DNA of 64,000 nucleotides, taken from assembly GCF_000282495.1 (NCBI RefSeq), contig NZ_AKJE01000044.1, positions 1-64,000 on the forward strand. The letters are read 5' to 3'. This document shows, piece by piece, positions 1 to 8,069 of the stretch (the stretch's first letter is position 1; the number at the start of each line of letters is the position of its first letter). The notes beneath the pieces are model-generated. The model had not been told where the DNA came from and searched no databases. It worked only from the letters and a program-made list of their open reading frames with translations. The translations under genes and the position numbers were made by a program. Origin of the DNA: Pseudomonas sp. GM79. Its GTDB lineage: Bacteria > Pseudomonadota > Gammaproteobacteria > Pseudomonadales > Pseudomonadaceae.

Positions 1-101
1 TCGAGGGCGCGGTCGGCGGCTTCGTTGAGTTTTTTCGAATCGAGGGATTCGTAGGGGGATGTCGGATCGGTTTCAGGTGGGTTGGGTGTAGGTTTGAACA
101 T
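1..101 (-). CDS. DUF6124 (DUF3077-like) family protein, N-terminal part
   Basis: This is the first 33 codons of a minus-strand gene that runs off the left edge of the window. The start codon ATG is at 101-99, preceded by GGAGCTTCACC, a good ribosome binding site. The readable protein begins MFKPTPNPPETDPTSPY and continues with a Glu-Ser-Leu, Lys-Lys-Leu-Asn-Glu-Ala-Ala pattern, which I recognise as the opening of a small cytoplasmic family (about 110-130 residues) present in many copies in Pseudomonas. No biochemical function is known to me. The gene has an unusually long hairpin-rich leader (102-356), described separately. Confidence 0.75.
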   Translation of the reverse strand, partial: MFKPTPNPPETDPTSPYESLDSKKLNEAADRAL

Positions 102-356
102 GGTGAAGCTCCGTGGTTGGTTGAGCCGCCACGACCTATCGCTAAACAAGTAAAGGTGGCGGCTGTACGCAGGTTAGCGATCCGGGTCACAGAAACCCCG
201 GGTAGACTCGAAGGTCTCCCACGCACAGCCACCATTACGCGAATTGCAGGCACTAAAACTGCAATCAAAACTTGGGCGCTTTTGCGTCTGTGTATGGGAT
301 CGGATCGCTAAACCCGATCGCTGATTCGTCAGCGACCGGCAAAGGATAGAGCCCGC
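102..356 (-). promoter_or_regulatory. Structured leader upstream of the DUF6124 gene
   Basis: No convincing reading frame is present. Read on the minus strand towards the DUF6124 start, the segment holds several inverted repeats: CGCTGA/TCAGCG around 320-335, ATTGCAG/CTGCAAT around 243-265, CCGGG/CCCGG around 184-203, and GCCGCCAC/GTGGCGGC around 125-163. The short motif TAGCGAT recurs near several stems. A long RNA leader with several hairpins is the simplest reading. I recall similar leaders in front of other DUF6124-type genes in Pseudomonas, but I have not compared them here. Confidence 0.45.
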
Positions 357-500
357 GCCCCAGGCGCACTAGCCGGCGGATTCTGGCGTAGTCGTAGGCA
401 GCGGCGCAAGAATGTGTAGCCTGAGTGAGTATCCGGAAGTGTCGTTTAAACAGTGCTTGTTTAGCGGTCTGACACTGAGCTTTGTGGTGGATTGGCCGGC

Positions 501-590
501 CCCTTCGCGAGCAAGCCCGCTCCCACAGTTGACCGCGTTCTCAGCAACGACTCGGTTTAATGTGGGAGCGGGCTTGCTCGCGAAGAGGCC
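501..590. repeat. REP pair (REPIN), inner ends TGTGGGAG
   Basis: Two inverted copies of the 25-base REP core (TTCGCGAGCAAGCCCGCTCC and its complement) are separated by about 33 bases. In this copy the TGTGGGAGC ends face inwards, the opposite of most other pairs in the window. It lies between the phoQ 3' end and the DUF6124 leader. No REP-associated tyrosine transposase is present in the window. Confidence 0.9.
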
Positions 591-615
591 CGAAAGAACA
601 CCATCAATCCAAGGA

Positions 616-1962
616 TCAAACCACCGGAAAATGAATCCGGAACGCCGCCCCGCCCATCGGTGAATCCCCCAGCGTCAATTTGGCGCTGTAGCTTTCGATG
701 ATGTCCTTGACCACCGCCAACCCAATCCCCTGCCCCGGATGCTGACGATCCAGCCGCTCGCCCCGCTGCAGAATCCGCGCACGCTGGTCCGGTGGCACGC
801 CCGGGCCATCATCTTCAACGCACAACTCAATCCCGCTGAGGGTTTCGCGCACGCTGATGCGCACTTCACTCAGGCACAGGCGATAGGCGTTTTCCAGCAG
901 GTTGCCCATCATTTCCAGCAAGGCGCCTTGTTCGATCGGCACATAACACTGATCGGGCAGATCGAAAGCGACCTGCACACGTTTGTCGCGGTAGACCTTG
1001 TCCAGCGTATCGCAGAGGCTTTGCAACACTGGGCGCAGGCGCACCTGGTGGCGCACCAGCCCGCTTTTGCGCAGGCTTGCGCGTTGCAGTTGATAGCCGA
1101 TCTGCTGGCTCATGCGCTCGATCTGGGTTTGCAGCACCCAGGCCTGTTCGCGCTCTTGCGGCTTTTGCGCCATGTCTTCGCTGACACCTTGCAACACCGT
1201 CAGAGGGGTTTTCAGGCTGTGGGCCAGGTCGTCGAGGGAGTCGCGATAACGGCCGCGCTGTTCACGTTCGCTGTGCAACAAGCGGTTGAGCGAGCCGGTC
1301 AGGCGCAGCAGTTCCCGTGGATGTTCTTCACTCAGGCTTTCACGCGTGCCGCCCTCGATCTGGTCCAGTTCCTGGCTCAACCGGCGCAACGCCTGCAAGC
1401 CCCAGGTCAGGCCGATCCACAGCAAGGCGAGCAACACCAGCAAGGCTGCGCCGAAGCCCAGATAAAGGTTTTCCCGCAGGCCTTCGAGGGTGATTTCGTA
1501 TTCACGCACCGGTTGCAGGGCGACGATGCTGAACGCCGCGCTTTGGCCGCCCAGCAGTTTGACCTCGACGTCATAGACGAAGAACTCTTCACCATTGGCT
1601 TCGCGAATCCTTGCGAACTCGTTACCGCGCCCGTCGTAACGCGGTTTGTAGTTGATCTTCTCTTCCTGGGTAGCTTTCGAGCGCCAGACCAGATGACCTT
1701 CGCGGTCATAGATGTAGCCGAGCAAACGGCTGTCGGTGAGGTTGAAGCGCTCGTCGGGCAACTGCGCCGGCATCTGCAAGCGGTTGTTATCCACCCGGGC
1801 AGCAGAGATCAGCGTGGTGACGTCCGACGCCAGGCGCTGCTCGATGGAATCCTGCAACGCCAGGCTGAACGCGCCCTGCATCGCCGGCAGCAACGCCAGC
1901 ATGAACAACACCGCCAGGACCGTGGCGGCGAGCATCAGCCGGACGCGAAGGGAACGAATCAA
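616..1962 (-). CDS. phoQ: Sensor histidine kinase PhoQ
   Basis: Inner-membrane sensor kinase of the PhoP-PhoQ system, which in Pseudomonas responds to low Mg2+ and tunes outer-membrane charge and polymyxin resistance. The 448-residue protein has a membrane segment at about 10-30, an acidic periplasmic sensor region to about 165, a second membrane segment at about 168-190, the phospho-accepting His248 (DLAHSLKTPL), an N box (GNLLENAYRL, about 345) and G boxes (EDDGPGVP, GQGIGLAVV). The start is an uncommon TTG at 1962-1960 that overlaps the phoP stop as TTGA, implying translational coupling. The sequence closely resembles P. aeruginosa PhoQ as I remember it. It is the last gene of oprH-phoP-phoQ. 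Confidence 0.95.
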   Translation of the reverse strand: MIRSLRVRLMLAATVLAVLFMLALLPAMQGAFSLALQDSIEQRLASDVTTLISAARVDNNRLQMPAQLPDERFNLTDSRLLGYIYDREGHLVWRSKATQEEKINYKPRYDGRGNEFARIREANGEEFFVYDVEVKLLGGQSAAFSIVALQPVREYEITLEGLRENLYLGFGAALLVLLALLWIGLTWGLQALRRLSQELDQIEGGTRESLSEEHPRELLRLTGSLNRLLHSEREQRGRYRDSLDDLAHSLKTPLTVLQGVSEDMAQKPQEREQAWVLQTQIERMSQQIGYQLQRASLRKSGLVRHQVRLRPVLQSLCDTLDKVYRDKRVQVAFDLPDQCYVPIEQGALLEMMGNLLENAYRLCLSEVRISVRETLSGIELCVEDDGPGVPPDQRARILQRGERLDRQHPGQGIGLAVVKDIIESYSAKLTLGDSPMGGAAFRIHFPVV

Positions 1963-2636
1963 GTGCAGCGCTCGTTGAACAGGTAGCCAAGGCCACGCAC
2001 GGTATCGATCGGCTTGAAGCCGGCCGGGCCTTCGAGTTTGCGGCGCAAGCGGCCGACCAGCACTTCGATCACATTCGGATCGCGCTCACCGTCATCCGGA
2101 TAGAGCTGCTCCATCAAGCGGTCCTTGGCCACCACTTGCTGGTGATGGCGCATCAGGTACTCGAGGATCCGGTATTCGTAGGCGGTCAGTGCCAACGGTT
2201 GTTCATCGAGGGACGCCTGTTTGCGATTGAGGTCCAGCAGCAAGGGGCCAGCGACGATGGTCGACTGGGTGAAACCGCTGGAGCGGCGCAGCAAGGCATT
2301 GAGCCGGGCGTCCAGCTCTTCGAACTGGAAGGGCTTGACCACGTAATCATCAGCGCCGGCGGCGAGGCCTTCGACCTTGTCCTGCCAGTTGCCCCGCGCG
2401 GTGAGGATCAGGATCGGAAACGTCTTGCCCCGGGAGCGCAATTGACGAATCAGATCGAGCCCACCCATGCCCGGCAGGCCGAGGTCGATCACCGCCAGGT
2501 CATGGTTGAACTGCTCGGCCTGGTACAACGCTTCCTCGGCGTTGGCCACGGATTCGACCACGTGGCCGCTATCCGTCAGGCGGGTTTGCAGGTGATGGCG
2601 CAACAGCGCTTCATCTTCGACGACCAGCAATTTCAT
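1959..2636 (-). CDS. phoP: Response regulator PhoP
   Basis: OmpR/PhoB-class transcription factor of 225 residues. The receiver domain spans about 1-115, with the acidic pocket at Glu8/Asp9, phospho-acceptor Asp51 (VIDLGLPG) and the conserved Lys101 (VVKPF). A winged-helix DNA-binding domain follows (about 130-222, ending in DTVRGLGYLF). When phosphorylated by PhoQ it activates oprH-phoP-phoQ and other genes for adaptation to low Mg2+. The start ATG at 2636 follows GGAGAGCGTT. It overlaps phoQ by four bases. A 190-base spacer containing a REP pair separates it from oprH. Confidence 0.96.
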   Translation of the reverse strand: MKLLVVEDEALLRHHLQTRLTDSGHVVESVANAEEALYQAEQFNHDLAVIDLGLPGMGGLDLIRQLRSRGKTFPILILTARGNWQDKVEGLAAGADDYVVKPFQFEELDARLNALLRRSSGFTQSTIVAGPLLLDLNRKQASLDEQPLALTAYEYRILEYLMRHHQQVVAKDRLMEQLYPDDGERDPNVIEVLVGRLRRKLEGPAGFKPIDTVRGLGYLFNERCT

Positions 2637-2688
2637 AACGCTCTCCTGGGCAAATCAACATCTCCAAAGACATAACGCCGCGGAACAT

Positions 2689-2777
2689 GTGGGAGCGGGC
2701 TTGCTCGCGAAGACGGTGTGTCAGTCAACATTGATGTCGCCTGACACACCGCTTTCGCGAGCAAGCCCGCTCCCACA
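2689..2777. repeat. REP pair (REPIN) inside the oprH-phoP spacer
   Basis: Inverted REP cores start TGTGGGAGCGGGCTTGCTCG and end with the complement ending CTCCCACA. They form a potential 89-base hairpin between oprH and phoP on the transcribed strand. Its position inside an operon could affect mRNA stability or relative expression of the membrane protein and the regulator; that is inference. Confidence 0.9.
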
Positions 2778-2828
2778 GGGATTTCGCTTAACCGACTGGC
2801 CTCGGCGCCTACCCTCATAAAACGCTTT

Positions 2829-3431
2829 TTAGAAAGCGTAGTTGGCGGACAGGTAGGTCTGGGCGCTGCTGGTCAAGTCCAGCGAACCCTGTTTGCTGCC
2901 GCCGCGCTCGCTCATCTCGGTGCTGGCGTTGCTGCGCAGGTAACGGTAACCCAGCTCGACCGAGGTGTTTTGCGAAACTTGCTGCAATACACCGACCTGG
3001 CCGCCAATGGCGTAACCGATGTCGCTATCGCGGCTGAAGCCTGGCGACTCCTGGGTCAGTTTGGTCAAACCGGCGGTGGCACCGCCGAACAATTTGGTGC
3101 TGCCACCCACCGGGTAGAACAGATCGTAACTGCCCAGCAGGTTTTCCTGACGCAGTTTAATGCCATTGTGCGAGCCCGACACATTGTCATAAGTGGCGTA
3201 GTAGCGGCCCTTGCTGTCTTGCTGGCCCAGACGCGCGCCCCAGGTGCTGTCCTTGCCGATCACACCGTCGGCGTTCGGGTGGTTGAGGTTGTCGTTCAGG
3301 GCGCTGGATTTTTTAACCTTGTCGCTGGTCTGGCCAAAGGTCAGGCCCGCGAAATTGGTGGTATCGGCGTGGGCCGCAACACTGGCGCCCATCACGGTGA
3401 AAGCCAGAAGCAGTTTTTTAAAAGTAGTCAT
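2829..3431 (-). CDS. oprH: Outer membrane protein OprH
   Basis: Small eight-stranded outer-membrane beta-barrel of 200 residues that binds lipopolysaccharide and substitutes for divalent-cation bridging under Mg2+ starvation. A signal peptide is visible at 1-22 (MTTFKKLLLAFTVMGASVAAHA), followed by alternating barrel strands and a C-terminal aromatic residue (SANYAF), the usual beta-barrel assembly signal. Segments such as LRQENLLGSYD, LFGGATAGL and GYRYLRSNASTEM match my memory of P. aeruginosa OprH (H1). The start ATG at 3431 follows AGGAAACTCCCCA. It is the first gene of the PhoP-controlled operon; a perfect PhoP box lies 73 bases upstream. Confidence 0.95.
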   Translation of the reverse strand: MTTFKKLLLAFTVMGASVAAHADTTNFAGLTFGQTSDKVKKSSALNDNLNHPNADGVIGKDSTWGARLGQQDSKGRYYATYDNVSGSHNGIKLRQENLLGSYDLFYPVGGSTKLFGGATAGLTKLTQESPGFSRDSDIGYAIGGQVGVLQQVSQNTSVELGYRYLRSNASTEMSERGGSKQGSLDLTSSAQTYLSANYAF

Positions 3432-3503
3432 TGGGGAGTTTCCTCATGCGCTATGTGCTTTTTGGGTACGGGGCAAGGTTACTGACCCCTCCCTGTACTG
3501 CCC

Positions 3504-3520
3504 CTGAACGCACTCTGAAC
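3504..3520 (-). promoter_or_regulatory. PhoP box for oprH-phoP-phoQ
   Basis: The minus strand reads GTTCAG-AGTGC-GTTCAG, two perfect hexamers separated by five bases. This is the direct-repeat form of the Pseudomonas PhoP binding site that I recall. It is 73 bases upstream of the oprH start codon, as expected for an activator overlapping the -35 region, and indicates autoregulation of the operon. Confidence 0.88.
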
Positions 3521-3578
3521 CTGAGCTGAATCAAATCGACTACGCTGTTCTCACGATTCCTAATATGGAGATTTGATC

Positions 3579-4370
3579 ATGCGTGTGTTCCTCGCCCTCG
3601 TGTTACTGGCTCTGAGCGGGGTCAGCCAGGCCGCCATCCAGACCCAGGAAATTCCCTACCAGAGTGCCGACGGCACCAAGCTGATCGGCTATTACGCCTA
3701 CGACGACGCGATCAAAGGCCCGCGCCCGGGCGTGGTGGTGGTGCATGAATGGTGGGGCCTCAACGACTACGCCAAGCGCCGCGCCCGTGATCTGGCCGGT
3801 CTGGGCTACAGCGCGCTGGCGATAGACATGTTTGGCGACGGCAAGAACACCGAACACGCCAAGGACGCCATGGCCTTCATGCAAGCAGCATTGAAGGACA
3901 GCGCAGCGGCCAGTGCGCGGTTTCAGGCCGGGCTCGACTTGCTGAAGAAACAGCCACAAACCGACCCGGCCAAACTGGCGGCCATCGGTTATTGCTTCGG
4001 CGGCAAGGTGGTGCTGGATGCGGCGCGTCAAGGCGTGCCACTGGCGGGCGTGGTGAGTTTCCACGGCGCGCTGGTGACCAATACGCCAGCGACGCCTGGC
4101 AGCGTGAAGGCGAAAGTCCTGGTGGAGCATGGCGCTCTGGACAGCATGGTCACGGCGGAAAACGTGGCAGCGTTCAAGACAGAAATGGACAAGGCCAATG
4201 CCGACTACAAGTTCGTCACCCTCGAAGGCGCCAAGCACGGGTTCAGCAATCCCGAGGCGGATCGTCTGAGCCATGGCGACCACGGCGGGCCGGACATTGG
4301 TTACAGCAAGACCGCGGATGAGAAGTCCTGGGCGGATATGCAGGCGTTTTTCAAGAAGATATTTGGCTGA
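3579..4370 (+). CDS. Exported dienelactone hydrolase family protein
   Basis: Alpha/beta-hydrolase of 263 residues with a signal peptide (MRVFLALVLLALSGVSQA), so probably periplasmic. The dienelactone-hydrolase signature is present: VVVVHEWWGLNDY near the oxyanion region, a nucleophile Cys in GYCFGGK (about residue 140) and a catalytic His in AKHGFSNP (about 223). The natural substrate is unknown; the family hydrolyses lactones and esters. I chose ATG at 3579 because GGAG at 3567-3570 is then 8 bases away; an in-frame TTG at 3573 would leave only two. It is divergent from oprH. An equivalent gene also sits near pcpS in P. aeruginosa, as I recall. Confidence 0.85.
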   Translation: MRVFLALVLLALSGVSQAAIQTQEIPYQSADGTKLIGYYAYDDAIKGPRPGVVVVHEWWGLNDYAKRRARDLAGLGYSALAIDMFGDGKNTEHAKDAMAFMQAALKDSAAASARFQAGLDLLKKQPQTDPAKLAAIGYCFGGKVVLDAARQGVPLAGVVSFHGALVTNTPATPGSVKAKVLVEHGALDSMVTAENVAAFKTEMDKANADYKFVTLEGAKHGFSNPEADRLSHGDHGGPDIGYSKTADEKSWADMQAFFKKIFG

Positions 4371-4390
4371 CACACCAACAGCATTGCTCC

Positions 4391-4523
4391 CTGTGGCGAG
4401 GGAGCTTGCTCCCGTTGGGCTGCGAAGCGGCCCCAAACCCGGCAATCACGTTTTTTCAGACACACCGCGTTCACCGGTTTACGACTGCTTCGCAGCCGAG
4501 CGGGAGCAAGCTCCCTCGCCACA
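4391..4523. repeat. Inverted repeat of the GTGGCGAGGGAGCTTGCTCCC type
   Basis: Two inverted copies of TGTGGCGAGGGAGCTTGCTC flank about 90 bases, with inner arms GGGCTGCGAAGCGG/CTTCGCAGCCG. This is a different REP sequence class from the GTGGGAGCGGG pairs. It follows the hydrolase stop by about 20 bases and may act as its transcript end. Confidence 0.8.
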
Positions 4524-4565
4524 AAAGCTCTCAGCTACTACCCAGCCTCAAGGCAACCCGGCAAA

Positions 4566-5300
4566 ATGCCCGTCATGAATCCCGCCCCCGCCCTACCCGT
4601 CTGCTGCACCCCACTCGACGCCCATTGGCCGCTGCCGTTTGTGCTGCCCGATACGGTCCTGTTGGGTACCCACTTCGATACCAAACAACTGGCCAGTGAT
4701 GATTTCCAGCGCAGCGCCATCGAGCCGCCGGCGAGCATCCAGCGTTCGGTGGCCAAGCGGCAGGCCGAGTTTCTCGCCGGACGAGTCTGCGCCCGGGCGG
4801 CGTTGCAACAACTGGAAGGGCTGAGTTTCATCCCGGCCATCGGCGAAGACCGCGCACCAGTGTGGCCAGTGCATATCACCGGCTCGATCACCCACAGCAC
4901 CGGCCGGGCCGCAGCAATAGTCGCGAACAAAGCCCATTGGCGTGGCTTGGGAATGGACCTGGAAAACCTGCTCGACGCAGAGCGCGCCGAACGCCTGGCC
5001 GGGGAGATTCTCACCGGGCCTGAAATGCAGCGCATGGCTGCTGGTGCTCGCGATCAATTGGCAATGCTGGTGACGCTGACATTTTCGGTGAAGGAAAGCC
5101 TGTTCAAGGCGCTCTACCCTATCGTGCAGAAGCGCTTCTATTTCGAACACGCCGAGGTGCTGGAGTGGAGCGCGGGCGGCGAAGTGCGGTTGCGATTGCT
5201 GACCGACCTGTCCGGTGAATGGTGCAGCGGCACTGAGCTGGACGCGCAGTTTGCAGTGATGGATGGGCAGTTGTTGAGTCTGGTCAGTATCAAGGCCTGA
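4566..5300 (+). CDS. pcpS: 4'-phosphopantetheinyl transferase (PcpS/EntD type)
   Basis: Cytoplasmic enzyme of 244 residues (241 if the in-frame ATG at 4575 is used) that moves the phosphopantetheine arm of coenzyme A onto acyl and peptidyl carrier proteins. In Pseudomonas the single PcpS serves both fatty-acid and siderophore synthesis. Family motifs are visible: a basic patch AKRQAEFLAGRVCAR, the ITGSITHS segment, the Mg2+-binding GMDLE motif and FSVKESLFKALYP. Length and motif order match the EntD/PcpS branch. It stands alone, flanked by repeats, so probably has its own promoter. Confidence in the family is high, in the symbol slightly lower. Confidence 0.9.
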   Translation: MPVMNPAPALPVCCTPLDAHWPLPFVLPDTVLLGTHFDTKQLASDDFQRSAIEPPASIQRSVAKRQAEFLAGRVCARAALQQLEGLSFIPAIGEDRAPVWPVHITGSITHSTGRAAAIVANKAHWRGLGMDLENLLDAERAERLAGEILTGPEMQRMAAGARDQLAMLVTLTFSVKESLFKALYPIVQKRFYFEHAEVLEWSAGGEVRLRLLTDLSGEWCSGTELDAQFAVMDGQLLSLVSIKA

Positions 5301-5326
5301 GGTTTTGTAGCGCCTGACAGGGCCTC

Positions 5327-5407
5327 TTCGCGAGCAAGCCCGCTCCCACATTGGACCGCATTCCCACGTCAGATACGGTCCAATGTGGGAGCGGGCTTGC
5401 TCGCGAA
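5327..5407. repeat. REP pair (REPIN), inner ends TGTGGGAG
   Basis: Inverted REP cores with an inner extended arm (ATTGGACCG/CGGTCCAAT), so nearly the whole 81-base unit can fold as one hairpin. It lies between convergent pcpS and rstB. Orientation matches the pair at 501-590 and is opposite to the other six. Confidence 0.9.
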
Positions 5408-5432
5408 AGCGGTGGATCATTCACCGCAGATC

Positions 5433-7043
5433 TCACCGCCGCTCCTGATTCCTCGGCCAGCTCAAACTGAAACAGGCCCCGCCCAGGCTTTTGCTCTTGC
5501 CGATCAATGCTCGCCCGTCATGCCAATGGATGATTCGCCGCACAATCGATAACCCCAACCCATGCCCGCCCGAGGCACGGGTGCGGCTGTCATCGAGGCG
5601 CAGGAACGGGGTGAAGATTTTCTCCCAGGCGGTTTCCGGCACGCCCGGCCCGTCATCCTCGACATCCACCCGACAGCGCTGCTGCCCCACCTGATAACTG
5701 ACGGTCACCCGTGAGTGGGCGTGGCGCATGGCATTGCTCACCAGGTTCTGCAACGCCCGGTGCAAGTAACGCGGTTCGGCCTCGACCCAGGCGTCGTCGC
5801 AATCGGCGGCCGACAGGCACAAACCGCGCTGCACCGTGACCTCGGCGCGCAACGGCGCCAGTTCTTCGATCACCTGATTGACCAACGCATCCAGATCGAT
5901 CCGCTGAAAATTCAGCGCCGGCGAACCCTGCTCCAGCCGCGCATAGGTGAGCATCTCGTCGACCAGCCGATCGAGGTCCTCGATGTCGTGGTCCATCCCT
6001 TCGCGGTATTTTTCCAGCGCCTCAGGCGTGGTGGCCGAGCCGATCATCTCCAGGCCAAAACGCAAACGCGCCACCGGCGTGCGCAGTTCATGGGACACGG
6101 CGCGCACCAGTTCTCGCTGAATCGCCAACAATTGCTGCAAGTGCTCGGCCATGCCGTTGAACGCCGAGGCCAGGCGCCCCACCGAGTCCGCGCCGCGTGC
6201 CGGCACGCGGGTTTCCAGGCTGCCCTTGGCGATGCGCGTGGCGGCGGCTTCCAGCCCGCGCAAACGGCGCTCCAGCTGACGCACCAACAGATAGACGATC
6301 AAACCGATCAGGCTCAGGCCGAGGGCCGCAATCAGCACCAGCCACTCGGGCGGGTAAGGATTCATTTGATACAGCGGGCCGATTTCCAGTACCCACGGCG
6401 TACCGACCATGCCGGCAAACACCCGGATGGAATCGCCGCCCTTGCCCAGCGCCATCACCGTGTCGCCTTCGGATACGCGGCGGCTCTGATCTTCGTCCAT
6501 GTCGGCCTGATCGATCGTGACCAGCCGCAGATCAAAGCCGAAACCCTTCTCTTCCTTTAACTGCGCCAGACGCTTGGGCTGCTCGGCCACTGGGTAGCGC
6601 ACCAGTTCATCGGCCAACAGGTAAATGGTCGCTCGCGCCAGTTGTTCGCTGATCTGCTGGACTTCCCCGGTGAGCACCAGTTGTTCCTTGTCGCTGACCA
6701 AACGGTAAACCTTTGCCGCGTGCGGGCCGGTCTGCTCCACCAGTGCCTGACCGCGCAGCACGCGGGTGCGCTGGGTCAGGTCGAGGTCGGTCTGGGGGAA
6801 TGTCTTCAGCGCCAACGGAATCCCGAGCAAGCGCTCCCACACCAGCAAGGCCCGGTGACGCTCGGTTTCGTTCATCGGTTGCAGGTTATCGGCCATCAAC
6901 GAGAACGTGCCGTGGGCCAGACGCTCGCGGTATTGCTCGCTGCGCACCTGGTTAAGCAGGTGCAAGGCCAGCACGCCGAGCACAGCCACCAGAATCAGCG
7001 CCGCGCACATGCCGCCATAAATGCGCAGGAAGATCGAGTTCAC
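5433..7043 (-). CDS. rstB: Sensor histidine kinase, RstB-like
   Basis: Inner-membrane kinase of 536 residues. Membrane segments at about 12-30 and 235-254 bracket a periplasmic sensor region of about 200 residues. A HAMP linker (about 255-305), phospho-accepting His318 (AVSHELRTPVARL) and an ATPase domain follow (N box ALQNLVSNAMRHA, G boxes VEDDGPGVP and GHGLGLSIV). The start is GTG at 7043-7041, overlapping the regulator stop as GTGA, so the pair is translationally coupled. Closest family by recognition is RstB; in P. aeruginosa a similar pair lies next to nrdA. The signal sensed is unknown. Confidence 0.85.
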   Translation of the reverse strand: MNSIFLRIYGGMCAALILVAVLGVLALHLLNQVRSEQYRERLAHGTFSLMADNLQPMNETERHRALLVWERLLGIPLALKTFPQTDLDLTQRTRVLRGQALVEQTGPHAAKVYRLVSDKEQLVLTGEVQQISEQLARATIYLLADELVRYPVAEQPKRLAQLKEEKGFGFDLRLVTIDQADMDEDQSRRVSEGDTVMALGKGGDSIRVFAGMVGTPWVLEIGPLYQMNPYPPEWLVLIAALGLSLIGLIVYLLVRQLERRLRGLEAAATRIAKGSLETRVPARGADSVGRLASAFNGMAEHLQQLLAIQRELVRAVSHELRTPVARLRFGLEMIGSATTPEALEKYREGMDHDIEDLDRLVDEMLTYARLEQGSPALNFQRIDLDALVNQVIEELAPLRAEVTVQRGLCLSAADCDDAWVEAEPRYLHRALQNLVSNAMRHAHSRVTVSYQVGQQRCRVDVEDDGPGVPETAWEKIFTPFLRLDDSRTRASGGHGLGLSIVRRIIHWHDGRALIGKSKSLGGACFSLSWPRNQERR

Positions 7044-7762
7044 AGCGACAAGTCTGCGCAGGCTTCGGGAACGAACAGATAGCCTTTGCTGCGGATGGTT
7101 TTGATCAGCCGCGGATGCTCCGGGTCATCGCCGATCTTCGGGCGGATGCGTGAGATGCGCACGTCGATGGAACGGTCCTGGCCGTCATAACCGATACCGC
7201 GCAGCGCGGTGAATATTTCTTCGCGAGACAGAATACGCCCGGCGTTGGCCACCAGTAGCCAGAGCAAATCGAACTCGGCGCTGGTCAACTCGATGCCTTT
7301 GTCATGCAGCCAGGCCTCGCGCAACGCGTTGTCCACCACCAACGGGCCGAACTGCAGACGCCGCTGTTTTTCCGGGGCTGCTTCAGGCGCTTCGCTACGC
7401 CGCAACAAGGCCTGGATGCGCGCCAGCAGCAGACGCGGGCGAACCGGTTTGCAGACGTAGTCGTCAGCACCGAGGTCGAGGCCGAGGATTTGATCGGTGT
7501 CATCGGAGCGTGCGGTGAGCATCAGGATCGGGCCGTCATATTTGTCGCGAACCTTGCGACAAATGCTCAGGCCGTCTTCGCCCGGGAGCATCAGGTCGAG
7601 GATTACCAGGTCCGGTTTCTCCTTGATGATGCGTGCCGCGGCGAGGGCGCCGTCGCCCTCGATCGACACCCGCAGGCCATTGGCTTCCAGGTAGTCGCGA
7701 GTCAGTTCGGCCAGACGCTGGTCGTCCTCGACAATCAATACCTGCCAGACTTCTTGCTCCAC
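7040..7762 (-). CDS. rstA: Response regulator, RstA-like (OmpR family)
   Basis: DNA-binding response regulator of 240 residues: receiver domain with phospho-acceptor Asp56 (VILDLMLPG) and conserved Lys in YVCKPV, then a winged-helix output domain (about 135-232, ending in TIRSKGYLFV). It begins with GTG at 7762-7760 behind AGAGG. It forms a two-gene operon with the downstream kinase through a four-base overlap. It is divergent from nrdA, so the 734-base spacer holds promoters for both. Regulon unknown; the RstA name rests on overall similarity only. Confidence 0.85.
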   Translation of the reverse strand: MEQEVWQVLIVEDDQRLAELTRDYLEANGLRVSIEGDGALAAARIIKEKPDLVILDLMLPGEDGLSICRKVRDKYDGPILMLTARSDDTDQILGLDLGADDYVCKPVRPRLLLARIQALLRRSEAPEAAPEKQRRLQFGPLVVDNALREAWLHDKGIELTSAEFDLLWLLVANAGRILSREEIFTALRGIGYDGQDRSIDVRISRIRPKIGDDPEHPRLIKTIRSKGYLFVPEACADLSL

Positions 7763-8039
7763 GGTGACCTCTGCTTGCCAACATCACTTTAAGAAAGGAT
7801 CCGCCCGTCTTTTTGTAATGATTGGGGAGGATAAGAATGCATCTGCATTGGCCGATTGTATAAACGGCGCACGTCTGGAACACAAGCGGGTAAATGCGTT
7901 CGGACACAGCGGTTTTTTGTGATAGGGTTCGCGCCCTTAAAAATCCGAATGACTGATTTCAATCGTTGAAAATCAGTGAAAAACGGTCCGCTCCAGCTAG
8001 GTCGCGGCCTACACGCTCGTTCCACCTTTCACACACAAT

Positions 8040-8060
8040 TTACGCACAGGTTTATCCACA
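8040..8060 (+). promoter_or_regulatory. Pair of DnaA-box-like sites upstream of nrdA
   Basis: TTATCCACA at 8052-8060 is a perfect match to the DnaA box TTATNCACA. TTACGCACA at 8040-8048 matches at all but one position, 12 bases away in the same direction. E. coli nrdAB is known to be controlled by DnaA, so a replication-linked input to nrdA is plausible here. The pair sits 10-30 bases upstream of the predicted -35 element. Confidence 0.6.
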
Positions 8061-8069
8061 GGTAGTACG

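Noticed and set aside
412..663. An 83-codon frame across the first REP pair
   Set aside because: It translates the REP sequence and has no family resemblance.
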